A DNA stretch of 64,000 nucleotides from Phocoena phocoena (taxonomy: Eukaryota; Chordata; Mammalia; Artiodactyla; Phocoenidae), in assembly GCF_963924675.1 (NCBI RefSeq), contig NC_089222.1, forward strand, positions 5,338,501 through 5,402,500, read 5' to 3'. A model generated the notes under the pieces. It was not told where the DNA came from. It searched no databases and saw only the letters and a list, made by a program, of their open reading frames with translations. Shown here piece after piece: positions 1 through 11,732 of the stretch. Numbering within the stretch: the first letter of the stretch is position 1; each line of letters starts with the position of its first letter. Made by a program: the position numbers and the translations under genes.

Positions 1-799
1 TTCTTGCTCTGGTCCATCAATGCATCATCGTGAACTCCCTCCCTCCTCTCCTACACTTCTTCTTTCTAGGCTTTAATATAGAGCCTACATTTTACCCCCT
101 AGAATTGGCAAATGGGAATGTTTTTGTAGGTCTCTTCTTATAACTTTTGTTACTGCCAGCTTTGTGAGTAGCTAGAGTCACCATTAGTTTTCTAGTTTGA
201 CTAGAAAGGTGATGAAAAAGACCTCTCTGGGGATAACTGGGCTGGATTTCAGCAAAACACATCACCCTGGTAGAGCTGCTCCTTGGTTACGCAACTACTA
301 TTCTCATTAGGCACCCAATGATCAGGGGTTGTTAAACATTTGGATTGTACCCCTCGGAGGAAATATCAAAATATCATTATTAGTCTGTTTACCAAACTAA
401 TAATGGATCCTGAGAGAATGGGATAAAAGTCAATAATCTTTTGCTTACGGCCTCGTTTGAAAGGGGCTATAGGCACCCTGTGGTCCCTCTGAATGTCTTG
501 GATATTTAAGAACCCTGTGGGAAAATTGAAGCCCCATTAGAGCTGAAACCCGAAGACCCCAACACAACACAGAGGCATGCACCAGGTGTTTAACAAATGC
601 TTGTTGCACAAATGAATAAATGAATTAATTCTTAACAGAGAATGGAAGGGGTTGAGGACAAATCCCCCTGACTTTCCCACTTGGGCCACCATGTACAGTT
701 GTGTATGTTGCACACTGCAAAACATCAGATGGCACCATTCACATAAATGAAGATGCAAACACAGAAGTCTGGCTGTTCCTCCCACCCCAGCCCCTGCCC
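1..799. other. Unassigned non-coding sequence
   Basis: No gene or clear repeat is recognised in most of this stretch. A short tail near 575-645, ending in AAATGAATAAATGAATTAA, resembles the 3' end of a MIR or L2 element. An open frame that begins here runs into the neighbouring LTR and has repeat-derived composition. Confidence 0.5.
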
Positions 800-1290
800 A
801 AGAATGACAGTCAATCTCAAAGACGGCCCCAATGATGCCTGCCTCCTGGTATTCACACCCTGGTGTAGTCACTTCCCACATCCCACTAAGGTTGGTTGGT
901 ATTCCACTGAGATGGGATAGTACATCACTACTGAGATTATAAAAGACATTAGGGCTTCCATCTTGGTCCTCTCTGTCCCTCTGTCTCTCTCTCTCTCTCT
1001 CTCTCGTCACTCACTTTGGGAGAAGGTGGCTGCCATAAGGTGAGTGGCCCTATGGAGACACCCATCTGACTACAAACTGAGGTCTCCCCCTGATACCCAC
1101 ATGAGTGACCTAGAGTCCTTCCACCTTAGCTGAGCCTTCAGATGATGCCACCCCACTGGACACCTGCAGTGCAACCTCATGAAAGACCCTGAGCTGGAAA
1201 CACCCAGCTAAACCAGTCTTGAACCTTGAGATAATCAACGGTTTCAGGCACTAAGTTTTGAGGGTCATTTGCTGTACATCAATAGGTAGT
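800..1290 (+). mobile_element. MLT1-type LTR (MaLR, ERVL class), old
   Basis: The order of recognisable blocks follows MLT1: a 'tattcacaccctggtgtagtc' start region, a TATA-like 'attataaaagacatt', a CT-rich block, 'gaaagaccctgagc', and the terminal 'gcactaagttttgagggtcatttgctgtacatcaatag'-like end. The CT microsatellite at about 979-1005 lies inside it. It is a solitary, mutated LTR with no internal proviral sequence next to it. Confidence 0.8.
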
Positions 1291-1339
1291 AGAGACTCAC
1301 TTGAGTCTGCTACTTTTTCTTGCAAACATTCTCCCCGAC

Positions 1340-1505
1340 AGTCACATCAGTGTGCCTCCCAATATCCTACACTGTTTAAAAGCCCCTACTTTGCTGTGAG
1401 CAACTCAAGGGCAGAGACCAAGGATTATTTATCTCTGCGTCTACACTTTAGGGTAAAGAGTAGGCACCCCATAAGGGCTGGTCAAATCAAGGAATATACC
1501 TGCTA
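1340..1505 (+). repeat. L2/MIR-like 3' remnant
   Basis: The block 'gagcaactcaagggcagagacc' followed by 'tatctctgcgtctacac' and 'gtaggcaccccataa' matches the ancient L2-type 3' motif (an 'actcaagggcagggacc... tatctctgta... agtaggc' pattern). It is strongly diverged. Confidence 0.55.
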
Positions 1506-1692
1506 TTCAACCGCCATCTCCTCAATTTATGGAACTTTGGGAGGTAGGTTTCTTCGTGTGCTATGTCTTTTATTTCAACAATCATTTCAAAGAATACACG
1601 AGCTGTTTACTATGTCTTAGAAGTTCAGAAGTATATTAACGAATATTTTCCAGAGCTTTATGAACATTCTGGCCCTCTCAGCAGATTCCATT

Positions 1693-1935
1693 AAGAAAAA
1701 TTATGGGGCTTCCCTGGTGGCACAGAGGTTGAGAGTCCGCCTGCCGATGCAGGGGATACAGGTTCGTGCCCCGGTCCGGGAAGATCCCACATGCCGCGGA
1801 GCGGCTGCGTCTGTGAGCCATGGCCGCTGAGCCTGCGCGTCCGGAGCCTGTGCTTCACAACGGGAGAGGCCACAGCAGTGAGAGGCCCGCGTACTGCAAA
1901 AAAAAAAAAAAAAAAAAAAAAAAAGAAAAATTATG
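1693..1935 (+). mobile_element. CHR-type tRNA-derived SINE with target-site duplication
   Basis: The tRNA-like head, the B-box-like 'ggttcgtgcc', the GC-rich body and a long A tail are all present. The direct repeat AAGAAAAATTATG at 1693-1705 and 1923-1935 brackets the element and is a perfect 13-bp target-site duplication typical of L1-mediated insertion. The low divergence suggests a fairly recent copy. It is not expected to encode protein. Confidence 0.93.
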
Positions 1936-3789
1936 AAATCTCCTTATATGTGACCAAAATGAAGAAGATGCTATTTGCTCTCTTTATCTCATTGCTTTTT
2001 TCCCTGTACAGTCACCTTAGTACTACTTCTATGTTTGGAAGTACACAATTTTTTAATAACAGCTTTATCAAGATATAATTCACTGAGTATACAAGTCACC
2101 AATTTAAAATGCATAATTCCATGGTTTTCAGTATATTCACAGGAGGGCACAAGTTTTATGAATGGAGAAGAATAAAGATTCTTCTGCTCTCTTTCACTTG
2201 CTGTCTATTCTATTTTTCTATTGACCAGGGCTTACTATGAGGACCCCATAGGTAAACTATGTCTTTGGGCTCTCTGGGATTAATATTCAAACCAGGGTCA
2301 AACAAAAAGTTACCATCATCAGAAAAGCCAAGGCCCCCAGTTGATGATTTATCTTACCAGCCTGGCTCTGTTCAGGCTGTGTCCTAGAACAATGGCACCA
2401 CCACGCATCCAATCCCCTGTGTCAGTTGAGTTTTCAGGGAAGCAGACCTCAGGATGAAGTTAGAAGTGCAAGAAATTTATTTATTTATCTATGGAAAAAA
2501 AGGGAAAAGGGAGCAGAAGTAGGCAGGGAAATCCTTCAGGCTACAAGGCAGGGTTGACACCTGCGAAAGGAGAGGGGAAGGAAGGAGGTTTGGGGCAGGA
2601 AGAGCCTTGGACTGACTCTGAGGAAGTCTCACCTAGCCCAACAAAAAGCTCCAGTGCAAAGATCGTCCATAAAACGGTCCCACCTTTGGCAGACATTACC
2701 AGGTCCTAGTGCTTCCATCACACTTAGTCCTTTGCAGAGACTGCCCAGGAAGAGCATGTCCTCAGTTCAAAAGGTGAGATGCGTCTTGAAGGCACAGCTG
2801 TAAGCTGTCAGCTCACTGAACTCCCCGCATCAGATAAGCAAGTTCTTGCTTGAAGAGTGATCCAAACCATGCATCTCCATAGATGTGTACTCCCTTTGCC
2901 TCTTGGTCATCAGAACTCCACATTCGTGAATATCATTTGACACTAGACTTCTATTTGTCCATCTGCCTTGGATTTGCTAACTTGCATGGCCTCCTTCACT
3001 CAAGTTATTGCTCACCATCTCCACCTAGGTTATAAACTGTGTTCCTTTGATCATAGCTGATATCTTGCCCCCAATTCTTCCATTTGCATTTCCTTAATAG
3101 TTGATTTGTTCAATCCCATGCTGTGCTCAACTTTCCTTACACTGGCCTCAGCAAATCAGAACAGACGCCCAAGTTCTTTGGTGGTTTAAAGACAGAGCGA
3201 GTAGAGTATTAGCTTTCTCAGCAATTCCTTTCATTTCTCTCCCTTTTAAAGGTAAGAGAAAGGGGCCCGGTGGAGGACACTCTGAAGAATATATAAGAAT
3301 TCAAAAAGTTGGCTTCTTTTCCCCCTCTGACACGTTCCAACACTAAGGAGTTAGGCACTTGTAAGGAAGGTTCAGTTGGAAGAGATAGAGTTCTCTCTGC
3401 TTTTTTCAAAGTGAAGGGCAGACATCCACTCTCTCCACCATCTATAGCTTTTCCAGGGAAGCTCAAAACATGCTGTGTCTTAACCCACAAGTTCAAACAG
3501 ATGTGTGCGTAAGTATCTTTATATGTAAAGTACATATACAAGTTAGTCTTAATTGGACTCTCAAAATTTATAATTAGCATTGAATGAGTAATAAAAGTTA
3601 CCTTGCAAATACTATCAGCCAGCCACTGAATATATTTTTTTCCTAATATATAGACTAGAATTTCAGCAGTGAAATCTTATGGAGGATGACCAATCACATT
3701 GAAACTGCTAGATTACATGAGCACTTTCTTTAAGTCCCACTACTTCGTAGTATAAATATCATACTGAAAAATTTTAAGTTCCCTTAAAA
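1936..3789. other. Mostly unassigned sequence with an old L1-like fragment
   Basis: The part at about 2045-2160 resembles an old L1 fragment ('tttatcaagatataattcac', 'ggttttcagtatattcaca'). The part at 2410-2860 looks like a degenerate interspersed repeat that I could not name. No splice-flanked coding frame or RNA gene is recognised in the rest. Confidence 0.45.
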
Positions 3790-4062
3790 AGGTGAGGGGA
3801 AGGGATAAATTAGGAGTTTGGGATTAACATACACACACTACTATATATAAAATAGATAATCAACAAGGACCTACTGTATAGCACAGGGAACTCTACTCAG
3901 TCCTCTGTAATAACCTATATGGGAAAAGAATCTGAAAAAGAGTGGATAGATGTGTATGTATAACTGATTCACTTTACTGTACAGCAGAAACTAACACAAC
4001 ATTGTAAATCAACTATACTCCAATAAAAAAATTTTAAATAAATAAAATATTTTTTTAAAAAA
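3790..4062 (+). mobile_element. LINE-1 3'UTR fragment (cetartiodactyl type)
   Basis: The sequence carries the usual end of cetartiodactyl L1s: 'aaggacctactgtatagcacagggaact', then 'gggaaaagaatctgaaaaag', then 'aaatcaactatactccaataaaa' and an A-rich tail. Only the 3'UTR is present, so this is a heavily 5'-truncated insertion. Confidence 0.88.
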
Positions 4063-5109
4063 GAAATGTGTATTTAGGAGGAAAAATAAGGGGACTGTTG
4101 GCAGGTCAGAGTTGTGTACTTCTATCCCAAGAATGTGGGGATGTATCCCTCATAGAGGATTTCAGGTGGGGTTTTTTATTTGTTTTTGAAATTATATCAT
4201 GTTTCCATTTTGGTAGTAAAAACTATAAATTGATCTCTTTTGAAATTGTCAACCTGGGCTTCATCTCCAGAGCACACACGATTGCAGATCATTATTATTT
4301 TCAATAACAATTTGTTTTTCTTCCAGAAAGAAAAATGTGTTGGATAAATACATTTATATTTGCATCTAGAATATGTTCTGGCAGAGCCATGAATAATTAA
4401 TCCAAGCGTGGTTGACCACACAGTACAACTGCATTACACTCCCACGACTAGCACTTTGTTGATGAAACTTTTTCCCCTCCACATCACAAATTCAACATCC
4501 CCAACATCTCCTATATTTTTATGTTTTTATTTCTAATAGCGGAGTTATATATAAACATGCCCTTATTTGGGTCATGTTTTAAAACACACTTCTTTACCTT
4601 TACATGTTCCTGAAATGTACTGCTGTGAAATAAAGCACTCCAAAAGTTGGTAAGCAACAACAATCATTCCTTTTGCTCGCGGACCTGAAATTTGGCCAGA
4701 GCTTGGTGGGATGGCTTATCTCTGCTCCAGGCGGTGTCACCTGGAGCAGTTTGACTAAAGGCTGGAAGACCTGCTTTCCTGATGGTTCATTCACATAGCT
4801 GGCAAGTTGCTGTTGGCTGTTGGCTTGGAGCTCAACAAGACTCCTGGGTGGGGACCTCAGTTCCTCCCTACCGAGACTCCATGGGCTTCTTGGCTCCCTC
4901 ACAGCATGGTGGCTTGGTTCCAAAAACAAGCAACCCAAGAAAACCTGACAAAAACTACACACTCGTTTCTAATCTAACCTTGTAAGTCACAGAGTGTCAT
5001 TTCTCTGCATTGCATTCGGGGAAGCCATCATAAATCCACCCACGTTCAAGGAGAAGGGAACTAAACATCACCTCTTGATAGGGGAGTGGAAATTTCTAGG
5101 AGGTTTTAT
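4063..5109. other. Unassigned; repeat-like block at 4605-4960
   Basis: A 120-codon minus-strand frame at 4600-4962 has no recognisable domain. Its DNA ('tgaaataaagcactccaaaag' and following) looks like an old interspersed repeat rather than a gene. No other structure is evident. Confidence 0.4.
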
Positions 5110-5420
5110 GAGACTAGAGATATTGCTGCAGCCTTCTTTGGAATATACAACCTACCTCAGATACATCATTCCCTTTGTGTTGAATCACCTTTCCCTCTTT
5201 GTGAAGCCCAGTGCATCCCTCACGGCTCTGCTCAGACATTACTCACGTCTACTGTGTCACCGATGTGCCTCGTAGATTCATCTACTGTTCCCCATTATAC
5301 AATGTCCTGCAATTATTTATTTGTATCTGACTTGCCTGGTAGACGATCAGCTTCTCAAGAACCAGTACGGCAAGCACTGTCCATTGGCTCCCTGTCAGCC
5401 CTCACCAGCATGCCTAGCTG
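5110..5420 (+). repeat. L2 LINE 3' remnant
   Basis: The text 'tgtgaagcccagtgcatccctcacgg', followed by 'gcaattatttatttgtatctgactt' and 'agcttctcaagaaccagtac', follows the ancient L2 3' end. Divergence is high and no open frame survives. Confidence 0.65.
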
Positions 5421-5554
5421 CAGGTGATGAAGGCTTGATGGGTCTAGACAACCTCTCACTCCTCTAGCTGTCACTAATATTACAGGATGAGTTCTGCCCT
5501 TAGAGTCAGCTCAGTGGGCTCCTATCTGGGCCACTGCTGCACACACAGCCTTGG

Positions 5555-5722
5555 TACTCAAAGTGTGGTCCACAGACCAGCAGCAGACAGAGCATCCATC
5601 ACCTGGAAGCTCATGAGAAAGGCAGACCATCATGCCTTACCTTAGACCTATTAAACCTACATTTTAACAAGATCCACGGTGATTTGTGTGCATAGTAAAG
5701 TTTGAGAAGCATTGCTTTAGAG
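5555..5722 (-). mobile_element. hAT-Charlie MITE, MER5A-like
   Basis: The termini 'actcaaagtgtggtccacagaccagcag' and 'aaagtttgagaagcattg' are the two ends of a MER5A-type non-autonomous element. It is old and diverged. Confidence 0.7.
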
Positions 5723-6149
5723 GACACCTCGGGCTCCCTTCAGAGGCGTCAGTGAAGCCAAAGGGATGTGCCCATTTGGAGCCCACGTTTCTGCTTCCAG
5801 ACCATGTCTCTAGGAAACAGAGCTGTGCGATTCCCCATCCAAATGGCTGGGAGAGAGCTTTTTCCCAGCAACTCTTTGGTCCTCTGCCCTGGGTCTGTGC
5901 TCCTAAAAGAGGACGTTGGTTTTTGTGTGCACAGCCCGAGGTTGAAGGTGTGGCCAAAGGGAAGCTAGTTGTGATGGGGTGAGGGGAGAAGAAGTTGGAA
6001 GTTATACCCACGGGCTGGGACATGCACACACACACACGTGTGCGTGTGCAAAGCCCCTCATGGTGTAAGACAGAGCCAGTTCATGGAAGAAGAGAGCAGG
6101 CTGTGGACTTCCATCTGTACCCTTGTCCAAGCTAATAGGGATACTCAAT
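5723..6149. other. Unassigned sequence with a short CA/GT repeat
   Basis: A short near-palindromic dinucleotide tract (CA repeats followed by GTGTGCGTGTGC) lies at about 6026-6050. The overlapping frames on both strands show no family. Confidence 0.45.
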
Positions 6150-6910
6150 TTTCCATCCTCTCTGGTGGAATTTTGACAGGGATTATGCTGAATTTACAGA
6201 TCAGTATGAGAAGAGCAATCTAGACAAGACAGTATTTAGCCTTCCAATGCATGAACGTGAATTGTCTTTCCGTTTATTTAGTCCTTGTTTAATTTCTTTC
6301 AGTGATTTTTTATAGTTTTCAGTGCCCAAGTCTTGCATTTCTTCTATTAAATTTGTTCCTAAATATTTTACTCTTTTTGCTCTTACTGTGAAGGAATTAT
6401 TTTCTTAATTTCAGTTTCTGATTGTTCATTGCTAGTGTATAGAGATATTAACTCTTGTTTACTGCTCTTGTAATCTTGTTAAAGTCCTTTATGAGTTCTG
6501 GTAAACTTTGGGGGTATTCCTTTGGATTCTCCTATAGGATCATATCATCTGTGAATAAAGATAATTTTGCTTCTCTTTTTCCCAATCTGGATGCCCCTAA
6601 TTTTAAAAGAATTTTTTTTTTTTCATTGCATGAGCTAGAGAAACTTCAGCGCAAGGTTAAATACAATTGCCCAAAGCAGAAATTCTTGCCTTGTTTGTGA
6701 TCTGAGAAGGAAAACATTCAGTATTTTAGCATTAAGTGTGATGTTAGCTGTGGGTTTTTTATAGATGCCCTTATCAGGTTGAGGAAGTTCTTTTCTATTC
6801 TTAGTTTCAGAGTTTTTATTATGAATGAATGTTGGATGTTTGTCATTTTTCAAATGACTTTTCTGTGTCTGTTGAGGTGATCGTGTGGTTTTTGTCTTTT
6901 ATTCTCTTAA
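6150..6910 (-). mobile_element. Ancient LINE-1 ORF2 remnant
   Basis: Read on the minus strand, this is a decayed part of L1 ORF2 covering the reverse-transcriptase region. Plus-strand landmarks are 'aggatcatatcatctgtgaataaagataattttgcttc' and 'atagatgcccttatcaggttgaggaagttc'. The frame is broken many times, so no product is expected. Confidence 0.78.
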
Positions 6911-7459
6911 TCTAATACATTTTAATTCTCTCTTTCTTTTTTTCATTTAATATGTGCCTTCAGGAATGTTTAGGGCTTCCTGAAGTTCAAAGCTAAAAGC
7001 TGTTAAAGTTTCACTTCCTCTGTTTGTCTTGAAGGCCACTAACTTTCTGCCCTGAAATAAAAGAATGTAATTGTCAAATGTTACTGCCAGCCTCCTGCTG
7101 GAATAAGTCTAGTTTCTCTTCCCTCTCTTGAACTTTAAGTTATGTCAGGTCTTTGTTGAAATATTCTAAAAAAAAAAAATCAGACTTCCAAGGAACAGAT
7201 GGGTATAAATTGATACAAAATTTAAACCCAGTCAGGTAAAAGCTACCTTCACACCACTTCCTTCTCTACGGATGCTTTTGCAAATCACCTGCAGGCAAAA
7301 GGAGAATAAGGTTCCAGAGACTGTTTGTCTAGAAAACAGATGTAGAAATAGAGTTGAGGACTGGAGGACAGCTATGAAGCTGTATAGATAAAGATTCTGG
7401 AAAGAATGTGGTTGGGTGAGCACTTTAATGAATGAAACTCAGATTCTTCATCCTGATAA
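6911..7459. other. Unassigned non-coding sequence
   Basis: The sequence is AT-rich with no recognisable gene or repeat. Confidence 0.4.
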
Positions 7460-7695
7460 CAGCCAACATTTATTGAGGGGTCACTCTGTTTTGGGACAGT
7501 TCAAAGTGCTTTAAATGACCTCACTTAAATATCACAGCACACTATGAGGTGAGCATTGCCCCATTTTACAGCAGAGAAAACTGAGCCACGGTTTAACTGG
7601 GCACTTTTTCCAATGTTATGCATTTAGTAAGTGGTAGAGCCCATGTGTGAATCCAGGCTGCTTGACTTAAGCCTGTCCTCCTGATCTCTGTGTTA
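7460..7695 (+). repeat. MIR SINE
   Basis: The sequence contains the MIR-like run 'atttattgaggggtcactctg', 'atttaaatatcacagca', 'ccattttacagcagagaaaactgagcca' and 'gcatttagtaagtggtagagcc'. This is an ancient mammalian tRNA-derived SINE. Confidence 0.85.
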
Positions 7696-7869
7696 TTCCA
7701 AAACATAGCAAGGGCAAGGTTAATACTAGGTTCCAGTACTTTGCAGCTTATAATGGGGTAAAATTCCATCTCCCGTATACAAAAAGACTCCATCCTTTAC
7801 CACGCAGTCTGATGCTTACTTTTTGATACTGAATCAAAAAGTACTGTGTGTGTGTATGTGTAATAAGAC

Positions 7870-8704
7870 AAATAACCTATTTTAAATGGGCAAAAGGTTT
7901 TAGCAGGTACTTCTAAAAAGAAACTATATGAATGGGAATAAAAAGCACATGAAAAATGCTCATTATCATTAGTCATCAGAGAAATGCAAAATAAAATCAC
8001 CGTGAGATACCACTACACACCTATCCAAATGGCTAAAATTAAAACGGTTGACAATAGTAAGTGTTTACAAGGATGTGGAACAACTGGAACTCTCAACCAT
8101 TGCTGATGGGAATGTCAGTGATACAATCACGTAGGACACCTGTTCAGCAGCTCCTTGTAAAGTTAAATACAAATTTACCATATGACACAGTAACTCCACT
8201 CCAAGGTTTTTATCCAAGAAAAATGAAACCATATGCCCAAGAAAGAATCATGCACAATAATGATAACAGCTTTGTTCCTAATAGTTCCAAAGTTGAAACA
8301 ACCCAACTGTCCCCCCATAGGAGAATGGATTAAAAAACTGTGGTATATCCTTACACTCAATAACATGAATGAATTTCAAAAACATTCTGTTGAGCGAAAA
8401 AAAGTCAGACACAAAAAGTATCCATGGTATGAGTCCATTTCTATGAAACTCTAAGGCAGGTAAAATTTATCTATAATGACCAAAAGCAGATCAGTGGTTG
8501 CCTGGGGCTGGGAGGTCATGTGTGGGTAAGATTAACTGCAAGTGGGCAGGAAGAAAATTTTAGGGGTGATGAGTAATGTTATGTATCTTGATTGTGGAGA
8601 TATTTGCACAGATGTATGTTGTCAAAACCCTTTTCACTGCACACTCAAGATGGATGAATTTTATTCTATCAAACTGTAGTTCAAAAAAGTTGATTTAAAA
8701 AGAA
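7870..8704 (+). mobile_element. Old LINE-1 (L1M type) 3' portion
   Basis: The DNA follows the 3' end of an old mammalian L1: 'gaaatgcaaaataaaatcaccgtgagataccactacacacc', 'ggagaatggattaaaaaactgtggtatatcc', then 'agtggttgcctggggctgggaggt'. The ORF2 C-terminal frame is broken. The end near 8700 abuts another L1 3'UTR. Confidence 0.88.
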
Positions 8705-9172
8705 AAACTAAACAGAAATAGACTTGCAGATATAGACAACAAACTTACGGTGACCAAAGGCGAAACGAAGGAGGAGGGTTAAAAGAGGAATTTGGGATTA
8801 GCAGATACACACCACTATATATAAAAAAGATAAACAGCAAGGACCTACTCTATAACACAGGGAACTATATTCAATATCTTGTAATAACCTATAATGGAAA
8901 AGAATCTGAAAAAGAATATATATATATTATATGTTTATATATTTTTAGAACTGTATCACTTTGCTTCGTACACCAGAAACTAACGCAACATGGTAAATCA
9001 ACTATACTTTAATTAAAAAAAAATTCCTTTGAATGCCAGGACTATACATTAGCATTTTTGTAAAAGCCATAATGCCAAACGGAATCACTTTGCTGTACTC
9101 CTGAAATGTTGTAAATCAACTCTACTTCAATCAAAAAAATACATCAATTAAAAAAAGAAAAAATATATTTAA
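8705..9172 (+). mobile_element. LINE-1 3'UTR fragments, two adjoining 3' ends
   Basis: A cetartiodactyl L1 3'UTR runs from about 8705 to 9022, ending 'aaatcaactatactttaatt' plus A. A second, partial copy of the same terminus ('gttgtaaatcaactctacttcaatc' plus A) follows at 9085-9172. This is either two insertions or a duplicated 3' end. Confidence 0.82.
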
Positions 9173-9440
9173 AAAAAGCAAAACTATATGCACAATGAAA
9201 AATACCAAAATAGATATTTTTCTTGATTAACTTGTTGTTTGTTTTGCTCACCCAGAAGGCAGAACAGAAAAGGTTTTATGGGAAGAAGGGAAAACCTCGA
9301 GATAGGGTTACCGAGATGCATCGCTCCAGCAGGATGGGTTTGGGAGACTTGCTGTCTTGGGGACATCATTCGGGTTTCCAGGTGGCTGGAGCGGGGAGCA
9401 AGGTTGACACGGGGAGACAGGGATGGAGTGGGGGCTAACT

Positions 9441-9592
9441 CAGACTGCCCAGACTTCCCTGGCAGTCCAGTGGAAAGGACTCCACGCTTCCACTGCAGGG
9501 GGCCCGGGTTTGATCCCTGGTCGGGGAGCTAAGATCCCTCAAGTCCCCCAAGTTGCACAGCCAAAAAAATAAGTAAATAAAAACAGACTGCC
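9441..9592 (+). mobile_element. CHR-1-like SINE
   Basis: The short CHR form is present: head 'gacttccctggcagtccagtgg', 'cactgcagggggcccgggtttgatccctggtcgggg' and an A-rich tail. CAGACTGCC at 9441-9449 and 9584-9592 is a 9-bp flanking duplication. Confidence 0.88.
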
Positions 9593-10009
9593 TGCTGTAC
9601 AGTTGCCCTTGCTGGTATCTGGGGGAGAGCCATTCATTCTAGTGTTACTTTTCTACGGTAATTATTTTGTCTTTCATTTTTCGATTTGTTGAACTTACTC
9701 TCTTGAAAGGAGTAAGAAAGGGAAGGTCAGGAAAAACTAGAAAGGCAGAGTGGGATAGGGTGAGAGGCCCAGAAACATTCAGGCAATGACTGTTTAATTA
9801 AGTTGTAAATAATTTACTGCTGAGAAAGAAGAATGGCAAAGCACTGCAAGCAGTAGGGAAGAGGGGGCTGGGATGCTTCAGAGGCCAGGAGAGCTGGTGT
9901 GCCACCTTGACTTAATCTTTGTATTTTTCTTTTTCCGAGTGTCATATAGCTCTTGGAAGGGCTGTACCTCGGTTTATTTAATTTACCATTTATATCCTAT
10001 ATAACAAAT
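9593..10009. other. Unassigned non-coding sequence
   Basis: No gene or confident repeat is recognised. Confidence 0.4.
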
Positions 10010-10177
10010 CATAGCAACGGCTTTCAAACTTAAATGTGCACAAGACTCGTAGGATGAAATACAGATTCCTGGGCCCTCTCCCTAAGACTCTGCTTCCATG
10101 AGTTCAGGATCGGCATTTTACCCTGTATGGTTTGGATACAATTTCTCCGCAAATTACACTTTGAAAAATACTGATCT
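10010..10177 (+). mobile_element. hAT-Charlie MITE, MER5A-like
   Basis: The termini 'ggctttcaaacttaaatgtgc' and 'acactttgaaaaatactg' with internal 'cagattcctgggccc' match the MER5A pattern. It is diverged. Confidence 0.65.
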
Positions 10178-10239
10178 TGCAGATTATATGTGAGGATGAG
10201 AAAGCATCACTTTTTTTCTTTCTTTAGTGATCTGCAAAT

Positions 10240-10540
10240 TTTTTTTTTTAACTTTTATTTTTTGTTGACTCTAGCTGGTTTACAATGTTGTGTCAGTTTC
10301 AGGTGTACAGCAAAGTGATTCAGTTATACATATACATGTATCTATTCTTTTTCAAATTCTTTTCCCGTGTAGGTTATTACAGAATAGTGAGCAGAGTTCC
10401 CTGTGCTGTACAGTAGGTCCTCGTTGGTTATCCATTTTAAATATAGGAGTGTGTATATGTCAATCCCAAACTCTGGTTTTATCCCTCCCCCCAACCTTTC
10501 CCCCTGGTAACCATAAGTTTGTGAGAAAGCGTCATTTTGA
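10240..10540 (-). mobile_element. LINE-1 3'UTR fragment
   Basis: This is the reverse complement of a cetartiodactyl L1 3' end: T-rich start, 'gctggtttacaatgttgtgtcagtttcaggtgtacagcaaag', 'gttccctgtgctgtacagtagg', then a C-rich block and 'ggtaaccataag'. Only the 3'UTR is present. Confidence 0.88.
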
Positions 10541-11531
10541 TGACTCTATTCACTCCTGAGAAAGGGAAGACAGAAATGACCAAAAGGAACATTAGATTCA
10601 GAAAAGCGTCAGTTATCTATTTCAGTAGGGTGTGTGTTTGCGCCTGTGCTTTAAGAAAGAGCTGTGGGGTGGGGGGGCGTGGCTAAGAGATATATTAGGA
10701 GGTTGGGGACCTTCTGATGTAGGGAACATATGCCTTGCTACTTATCACACTGACCCAGACCTGGTTTTAATGTTTCTTCTCTTTACTAGCATATGCCTCA
10801 AATCCTTTTTCCCAAAGCCCATCCAATCGGTAGCAAATGTGAAGAATTTGCTGGCCTGTCCCCCTAATCCATCATAGTACAATACAAAGAGATGCAAAAA
10901 GACTGGGTGGATAAAGGAAATCAATACCTGTTTCCTGTTCTTTACCTTGAGATCCTTTGTCTGTTTTCAGGATGTCTTCAACAGAATAAAAAACAGAGCT
11001 CGAATTCCCAATCAAAATCAGATAAAACACAGGCGATAAGACACCATGTCTCTCCTTTCTGCAGACAAGAAATTTGAGTTATAACAGGGCCAAAGTGTCT
11101 GAGCCCGATGCTGTTTTTTAGTGATTAGAGGCTTTTTGTGCTTCATAGTAATTTATAAACTTAATTATAAGCTATTCAGAAACAAAGCAAATATTCCAAC
11201 AGTAGAATGTTAGCAAATTAAGCAAACAAACAAAAAAAAAGTTATCTACAGATTACAGGTAACCCTACATACTTTCCAATTTAGATTGTAACTTTCTTTT
11301 AAAATACCTGAATACTGTTAAACTGTAAGTACCTGACCAAATATCAATACATTTATGCTTTCTTATTGGGCAACATAAACAAAAATTTAGTTCATCAGTA
11401 ATTTCTAACCTGATGGCCTCATAAAACAGTGTTTGCAAAATGCTTTATAAATTGCCTTTACTTTAAATGGTCTATGATTTTTTAATAACTCATATTTATA
11501 AAAAGTATATAGATCTCTTATCTAAACACTT
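10541..11531. other. Unassigned non-coding sequence
   Basis: The stretch is AT-rich toward the right, with an A run near 11,229-11,239. No coding or RNA feature is recognised. Confidence 0.4.
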
Positions 11532-11732
11532 AGAAAATTACACACTTGGGACTTCCCTGGTGGTTCAGCGGCTAACGCTCCCAATGCAGGGGGCCTGGGT
11601 TTGGTCCCTGGTCAGGGAACTAGATCCCACATGCCACAACCAAAAGACCCCACATCCCGCAACTAAGACCTGGTACAGCCACATAAAATAAATAAACAAA
11701 TACATTTTTTTAAAAAAGAAAATTGCACGCTT
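11532..11732 (+). mobile_element. CHR-1-like SINE with target-site duplication
   Basis: The head is 'gggacttccctggtggttcagcgg', with the B-box-like 'gggtttggtccctgg' and an A-rich tail. The flanks AGAAAATTACACACTT (11,532-11,547) and AGAAAATTGCACGCTT (11,717-11,732) are a 16-bp duplication with two differences. Confidence 0.92.

Noticed and set aside
537..1010. 157-codon minus-strand open frame
   Set aside because: It overlaps the MLT1-type LTR and a CT microsatellite that encodes the RERERERQ-like start.
1706..1790. tRNA-like heads of SINEs as tRNA genes
   Set aside because: Only A-box/B-box-like traces are present. No cloverleaf with an anticodon stem can be drawn, and an A tail and target duplications show retroposition.
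3220..3260. Splice-like pair TTTCTCAG ... AAAG/GTAAGA
   Set aside because: The enclosed segment would be only about 30 bases of pyrimidine-rich text and does not look coding.
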